A stretch of DNA of 64,000 nucleotides from Ideonella oryzae (GTDB lineage Bacteria; Pseudomonadota; Gammaproteobacteria; Burkholderiales; Burkholderiaceae_C): positions 1 through 64,000 of the forward strand of contig NZ_JAMXMC010000012.1 of assembly GCF_024055665.1 (NCBI RefSeq). Reading direction: 5' to 3'. Below, one piece after another: positions 60,444 to 64,000 of this stretch. Position 1 is the first letter of the stretch. Every line of letters begins with the position of its first letter. The position numbers and the translations under genes were made by a program. The notes below the pieces were generated by a model that made no database searches, was not told the origin of the DNA, and saw only the letters and a list, made by a program, of their open reading frames with translations.

Positions 60444-61628
60444 ATGCCCAACACCTCCGCGCTCCAGTTCGCCGAAGCCGGCCACCACACCCAGATGCGC
60501 GCCTTCGCCGGAGAAGTGCTCTACACCGAGGGCATGCCGGCCGATCACCTGTACGTGGTCAAGGAGGGCGAGGTCGATCTCTACCTGTTGCGCGACGAGA
60601 AGCGGGTGGTGGTGGAGACCCTGGGCGTGGGCCAGTGCTTCGGCATCAACCCGCACCAGGCCAAGGGCCGCCGGCTGCACAACGCAGCCGCCCGCAGCTA
60701 CTGCGAGCTCTACGTCATCGACCAGCCCACGGTGGCCACCCACATCGACGGCAGCTCGGACTTGGTGGGCAGCCTGCTGCACACGCTGTCCGAGCGCCTG
60801 TCCTTCACGCACGAACTCATCGCCACCCGGGTGAACTACCAGCCGGACCTGCTCATCTACGGCCAGCTGCTGTACCTGCTGGGCATTGCCGAAGTGGGCA
60901 AGGCGGCCGTGCACAGCCGCGTGGACCACGGCAAGTCGCCGGTGCTGGCCAGCCCGCTGCTGCAGGACGTGGTGACCCAGGCGCGGCTGATGTTCGGCCA
61001 TTCGGACCGGCACATCAGCGGTTGCCTGACCAAGCTGCTGAATCTGCACCTGATCCGCATCGACGACGAAAAGGGCACCGGCAAGCGGGTGCACTTCGTG
61101 CCCAAGGACTTCGTCAGCCAGGTGCGCAAGGTCACCAGCCAGCAGGTGGACAACGACAAGCTCAGCTACGAGTACATCAGCGTGGACGAGTTTGCCGCCG
61201 TGGTGGACGTGGACCGCGCCCTGCTGCTGCGCAAGCTGGCCGGGGGCGAATTCGCCGACGACGTGTTCACCCTCCGCAAGGCGGAGATCATGCGTCTGCT
61301 CAACGACAAGGGCCGGCGCTACTTCACCGAGCGCAAGATCAAGCGGCCCGAGGAGTTCTCCGACATCCTGGACCTGGAATTCGCCGACGCCAAGTCGGTG
61401 TTCCAGGCCGTCTCCAAGGTGGACTCCTACGACCTGGCCAAGCTGGTCTCCACGCTCGATTCGGAGCTGGTCAAGCAGAAGATCGTGTCCAGCCTCTCGC
61501 GCAGCCGGCGCGAGGAGCTGGAGAGCGACCTGAAGGACATGCGGCCGACCGACCCGGTGGAGGTGCAGCAGATCGGCAACGCCCTCATCAACGAGGTCAA
61601 GTCGCTGATGACGACCCCGCGGGCCTGA
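60444..61628 (+). CDS. cNMP-binding, winged-helix and FliG-C-like domain protein
   Basis: 394 residues. Domain order: a cyclic-nucleotide-binding domain (about 18-115: GEVLYTEGMPADHLYVVKEGEVDLYL, GVGQCFGINP); a winged-helix-like region (about 165-230: DVVTQARLMFGHSDRHISGCLTKLLNLHLIRI); and a C-terminal region (about 304-390: FSDILDLEFADAKSVFQAVSKVDSYDLAKLVSTLDSELVKQKIVSSLSRSRREELESDLKDM, in pieces) that resembles the FliG C-terminal motor domain. The canonical Arg finger of the cNMP pocket is not obvious. The ATG at 60444 is preferred, with 60411 as alternative. The domain mix suggests a link between nucleotide signalling and motility or a gene-control role. Confidence 0.6.
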   Translation: MPNTSALQFAEAGHHTQMRAFAGEVLYTEGMPADHLYVVKEGEVDLYLLRDEKRVVVETLGVGQCFGINPHQAKGRRLHNAAARSYCELYVIDQPTVATHIDGSSDLVGSLLHTLSERLSFTHELIATRVNYQPDLLIYGQLLYLLGIAEVGKAAVHSRVDHGKSPVLASPLLQDVVTQARLMFGHSDRHISGCLTKLLNLHLIRIDDEKGTGKRVHFVPKDFVSQVRKVTSQQVDNDKLSYEYISVDEFAAVVDVDRALLLRKLAGGEFADDVFTLRKAEIMRLLNDKGRRYFTERKIKRPEEFSDILDLEFADAKSVFQAVSKVDSYDLAKLVSTLDSELVKQKIVSSLSRSRREELESDLKDMRPTDPVEVQQIGNALINEVKSLMTTPRA

Positions 61629-61637
61629 GGCCTCGGC

Positions 61638-62117
61638 TCAGGCCAGGCCGGCCTTGTCCAGGCCGTAAAGCTTGTCCTGCGAGCCCGGCACCACCGCAAA
61701 GCCCACGGACAGGCGGTTCCAGCCGTTGATGGCCACGATGGCAAAGCTCAGTGCGGCCAGCTCGGCCTCGCTGAACTCGGCCCGGGCGGCCTGGTAGTCG
61801 GCCTCGGGCACACCGTGCGGGGGCAGCTGGGTCAGCAGCTCCGTCCAGGCCAGCGCGGCGCGCTCACGCGGGGAGAACAGTGTCGATTCGCGCCACACCG
61901 CCACATGGTGCAGGCGCAGCGGCCGCTCGCCATGCAGCGTGGCCTCCTTGACGTGCATGTCCACGCAGAAGGCGCAGCCATTGAGCTGCGAGGCGCGCAG
62001 CGTCACCAGGTCGCGCAGCGCGGTCTCCAGGCCGCTCTGGCGCAGGGCCAGGCTGAAGTCCAGGTACTTCTTGAACAGATCGGGGGCGAGTTCGGCGTAG
62101 TGCAGGCGTTGGGTCAT
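61638..62117 (-). CDS. AhpD-like carboxymuconolactone decarboxylase-family protein
   Basis: 159 residues. LRASQLNGCAFCVDMHVKEA (about 45-64) has the Cys-x-x-Cys-x3-His peroxidatic motif of AhpD-type peroxidases. The following helices (SPRERAALAWTELLT and AELAALSFAIVAINGWNRLSVG) fit the family. The ATG at 62115-62117 is chosen; a longer frame begins upstream without a good ribosome binding site. It converges with the cNMP/FliG-like gene (9 bp between stops). Role in oxidative stress or in ring-cleavage products is open. Confidence 0.85.
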   Translation of the reverse strand: MTQRLHYAELAPDLFKKYLDFSLALRQSGLETALRDLVTLRASQLNGCAFCVDMHVKEATLHGERPLRLHHVAVWRESTLFSPRERAALAWTELLTQLPPHGVPEADYQAARAEFSEAELAALSFAIVAINGWNRLSVGFAVVPGSQDKLYGLDKAGLA

Positions 62118-62357
62118 CACGGGGCTCCGGCTTCGGTTGGGAAACGAGACCGCGGTGGTCTCATCCCCCAAGACGAACAGGCACCACGGGTTGTGACAGC
62201 CCCCCGGCCTGCCGGCCTCGGAAGCTCGGCGGACGCTCGCCGACTACGCCGGCGGCACGCTCGAGCGGCCAGCCCCGCCTTGGCCAGCGCCCCAACGGAT
62301 CGGGGCCAGGGGCGCCCGCGGCCGCGGCCCTCGGCTCGGGAATTGCTTAGTCCTCCC

Positions 62358-63833
62358 ATGGACACCCCCTCGGCCGACCGTGCGTCGGTCTCCCGACAGA
62401 GCCGACATTACGCCCGCGCCAGGGCGTGGTGCGAGTGGTCCGACTTCCACAGCTGGCCGGAGCGAGTTCAGGCCGACATGGCCGATCCTGCAGGCGCTGC
62501 GTGGCCGCCCTTCCTGCTGCTGGCCATGCCAGGCATCGACGCCACCACCCAGCGCATCTGTGCCACCCGTTGGCTCTCCGCGCGATTGGCCGCCTTGCAC
62601 GCCACCCCCGCGACACAACCGATGCCCCTCCTGCCGCCCACCGGCCCGCCGGGCTTGCCAGGCCGGACGCGGCTGCGGGTGGGCTACCTGTCCGGCGACT
62701 TCCAGGAACACGCCACCGCCATGTTGATGGTGGAAATGCTGGAGGCGCACAACCGCGACCTTGTCGAGCTCTATGCCTACAGCCACGCCCAGGACGATGG
62801 CAAGGGCATGCGTCAGCGGCTGATGCCTCTGTTCGATGGGTTCCGCGACATCCAGGCAATGGATGACCGGCAGGCCGCGCAGCAGGTGAGAGACGACGCC
62901 ATCGACATTCTGGTGGACCTCAAGGGCTACACCCAGGGCAGCCGGACCCTGTTGCTCGCGCATCGCCCGGCGGCGATCCAGGTGAGCTTTCTGGGCTACC
63001 CGGGCACCCTCGGCCAGGACTTCGTGGACTACCTGATCAGCGACCGTTTCGTCACCCCCCACGCGGCCGCTGGCGACTACCAGGAGGCGCTGGCCTGCAT
63101 GCCGCACAGCTACCAGCCGCGAGGCCGGGTCCGCGAACCGCACCAGCCCCCGCCCACCCGCCGGGCCAGTGGCCTGCCGGAGCAGGCCTTCGTCTTCGCC
63201 TGCTTCAACCAGGCCTGGAAGCTGACGCCCGAGGTCTTCGACATCTGGTGCGAGTTGCTGCGGTCGGTGCCCGACAGCGTGTTGTGGCTGCTCGAGGATG
63301 CGCAGGCGGGCGGCAACCTGCGCAACGAAGCCCTGGCGCGCGGCGTGTCGCCGCACCGCCTGGTCTTTGCACCCGATCTGCCCCAGGCTGCCCATCTGGC
63401 GCGCCTGCCACTGATGGACCTGATGCTCGACACCTGGCCCTACAACGCCCACACCACCGCCAGTGACGCGCTCTCGGCCGGTGTGCCGCTGGTGACTCTG
63501 GCCGGGCAGACCTTCGCCTCCCGGGTGGCCGGCGGGCTGCTGGTCGCGGCCGGCCTGCCCGAGCTGGTCACCCACTCGACCCTGGACTATGTGGCCCTTG
63601 CGCGCGCTCTGGCACAGGACCCACTGCGCTTACAGGCGCTGCGCCAGGGCTTCGAGCGTCAGCGCCACACCGCCCACCTGTTCGACGTGACGGCCTACAC
63701 GGCGGCCCTCGAGGCGCTGTATGTGCGGATGTGGGCCCGCCATCAGGCGGGATTGCCCCCATCGGCCATCGACCTGCCAGAGCCCGGGCTCGAGGGCTTC
63801 GCCCAGGATCCGGCCAAGAAGGCAGACGCATGA
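62358..63833 (+). CDS. GT41 glycosyltransferase (SPINDLY/OGT C-terminal type)
   Basis: 491 residues. The catalytic Glyco_transf_41 region is visible: LRVGYLSGDFQEHATAMLM (about 107-125), LVDLKGYTQGSRTLLLAHRPAAIQVSFLGYPGTLG (about 195-230), FACFNQAWKLTPEVFDIWCELLRSVPDS, and LDTWPYNAHTTASDALSAGVPLVTLAGQTFASRVAGGLLVAAGLPEL (about 360-405, in pieces). The N-terminal TPR repeats that normally position the acceptor are absent, leaving only about 100 residues in front. It may glycosylate proteins such as flagellin or surface proteins; this is inference. Confidence 0.85.
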   Translation: MDTPSADRASVSRQSRHYARARAWCEWSDFHSWPERVQADMADPAGAAWPPFLLLAMPGIDATTQRICATRWLSARLAALHATPATQPMPLLPPTGPPGLPGRTRLRVGYLSGDFQEHATAMLMVEMLEAHNRDLVELYAYSHAQDDGKGMRQRLMPLFDGFRDIQAMDDRQAAQQVRDDAIDILVDLKGYTQGSRTLLLAHRPAAIQVSFLGYPGTLGQDFVDYLISDRFVTPHAAAGDYQEALACMPHSYQPRGRVREPHQPPPTRRASGLPEQAFVFACFNQAWKLTPEVFDIWCELLRSVPDSVLWLLEDAQAGGNLRNEALARGVSPHRLVFAPDLPQAAHLARLPLMDLMLDTWPYNAHTTASDALSAGVPLVTLAGQTFASRVAGGLLVAAGLPELVTHSTLDYVALARALAQDPLRLQALRQGFERQRHTAHLFDVTAYTAALEALYVRMWARHQAGLPPSAIDLPEPGLEGFAQDPAKKADA

Positions 63834-63850
63834 CGCTCCGGGGGAGTACG

Positions 63851-64000
63851 ATGTCCACGCAGCCTCCGCCCGCCGGTGGCGCTCTGCATGCGGTCCTTCC
63901 TGCCGGGCAGATGGCATTGGCCTCTGCACCATTCACAACCCCAAGGGCCCTTCGTGACCGCTGCTTCCACCCTCGCTCTGCGCCGAGAGTCCCTCCGGGA
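63851..64000 (+). CDS. Possible start of a further gene, cut by the window edge
   Basis: An ATG at 63851 is preceded by GGGGAG at a good distance and opens a frame (MSTQPPPAGGALHAVLPAGQ...) that stays open to the end of the window. Third-position GC is lower than in neighbouring genes, so coding is uncertain. A GTG at 63954 in another frame (MTAASTLALRRESLR) is a competing start with a weaker ribosome binding site. One of the two probably begins a gene. Confidence 0.35.
   Translation, partial: MSTQPPPAGGALHAVLPAGQMALASAPFTTPRALRDRCFHPRSAPRVPPG

Overview
The window is about 64 kb of a GC-rich (mostly about 70%) chromosome with tightly packed, often overlapping genes and strong third-position GC bias. 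Gene content points to a betaproteobacterium of the order Burkholderiales (Sphaerotilaceae/Comamonadaceae-like): a Burkholderiales-type trimeric porin, an ssuEADCB sulfonate operon, the small betaproteobacterial-style IF-1, a LivM-LivG fusion, and an iac (indole-3-acetate) catabolic operon. This assignment is an inference from gene content. No rRNA, tRNA or CRISPR array was seen.

Left edge (1-1750): lower-GC accessory DNA. The N-terminus of an IS110-family transposase runs off the window, followed by a GNAT acetyltransferase and two degenerate integron attC-like sites (657-713, 1065-1178) that bracket a small unknown gene, then a small secreted protein. This looks like the remnant of an integron cassette array. 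From 1750 to 7300: a CysB-type LysR regulator overlapping a truncated serine acetyltransferase that lacks key catalytic residues, an FAD/NAD(P)-binding protein, a secreted HAF-repeat protein, and an ArsR-SRPBCC pair with an operator over its start codon.

7.3-16.2 kb: the ssuEADCB operon (alkanesulfonate uptake and desulfonation), an RRM RNA-binding protein, infA, a 60-residue conserved-looking protein, the formaldehyde pair frmR-frmA, and a porin.

16.2-34.1 kb is the functional centre. A divergent locus holds, leftward, a branched-chain-amino-acid-type ABC importer (livK-H-MG-F) followed by a TauD/TfdA-like dioxygenase and a MarR regulator resembling IacR. Rightward is iacHABICDEFG, the set for aerobic degradation of the plant auxin indole-3-acetic acid towards catechol. 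It continues with a ketopantoate-reductase-like protein, a class II aldolase and a second amidase, none of which belongs to the described iac set. The 542-bp intergenic region carries a good sigma-70 promoter, a perfect 13-bp palindrome and a 10-bp inverted repeat. A soluble FIST-domain chemoreceptor lies convergently at the end.

34-44.8 kb: metal and ion homeostasis. It has a DmeR/RcnR-type repressor with the DmeF cation exporter, divergent from an EamA exporter with a histidine-rich tail; a fluoride riboswitch with crcB and a DUF190 gene; an MFS carrier; an ArsB/NhaD-type permease; a membrane diguanylate cyclase; another MFS carrier; and an Lrp/AsnC regulator. 44.8-47.2 kb is a lower-GC patch (SnoaL-like, NmrA-like, AraC regulator). 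47.5-52 kb: a ytcA-mdtN-mdtO-mdtP-type tripartite efflux operon. 52-54.4 kb: chrB-chrA chromate resistance. 54.5-64 kb: a YbaK-like deacylase, two MFS carriers, an alpha/beta hydrolase, a small unknown protein, a tandem GNAT protein, an unusual cNMP-binding/winged-helix/FliG-C-like protein, an AhpD-like protein and a GT41 (SPINDLY/OGT-type) glycosyltransferase without TPR repeats.
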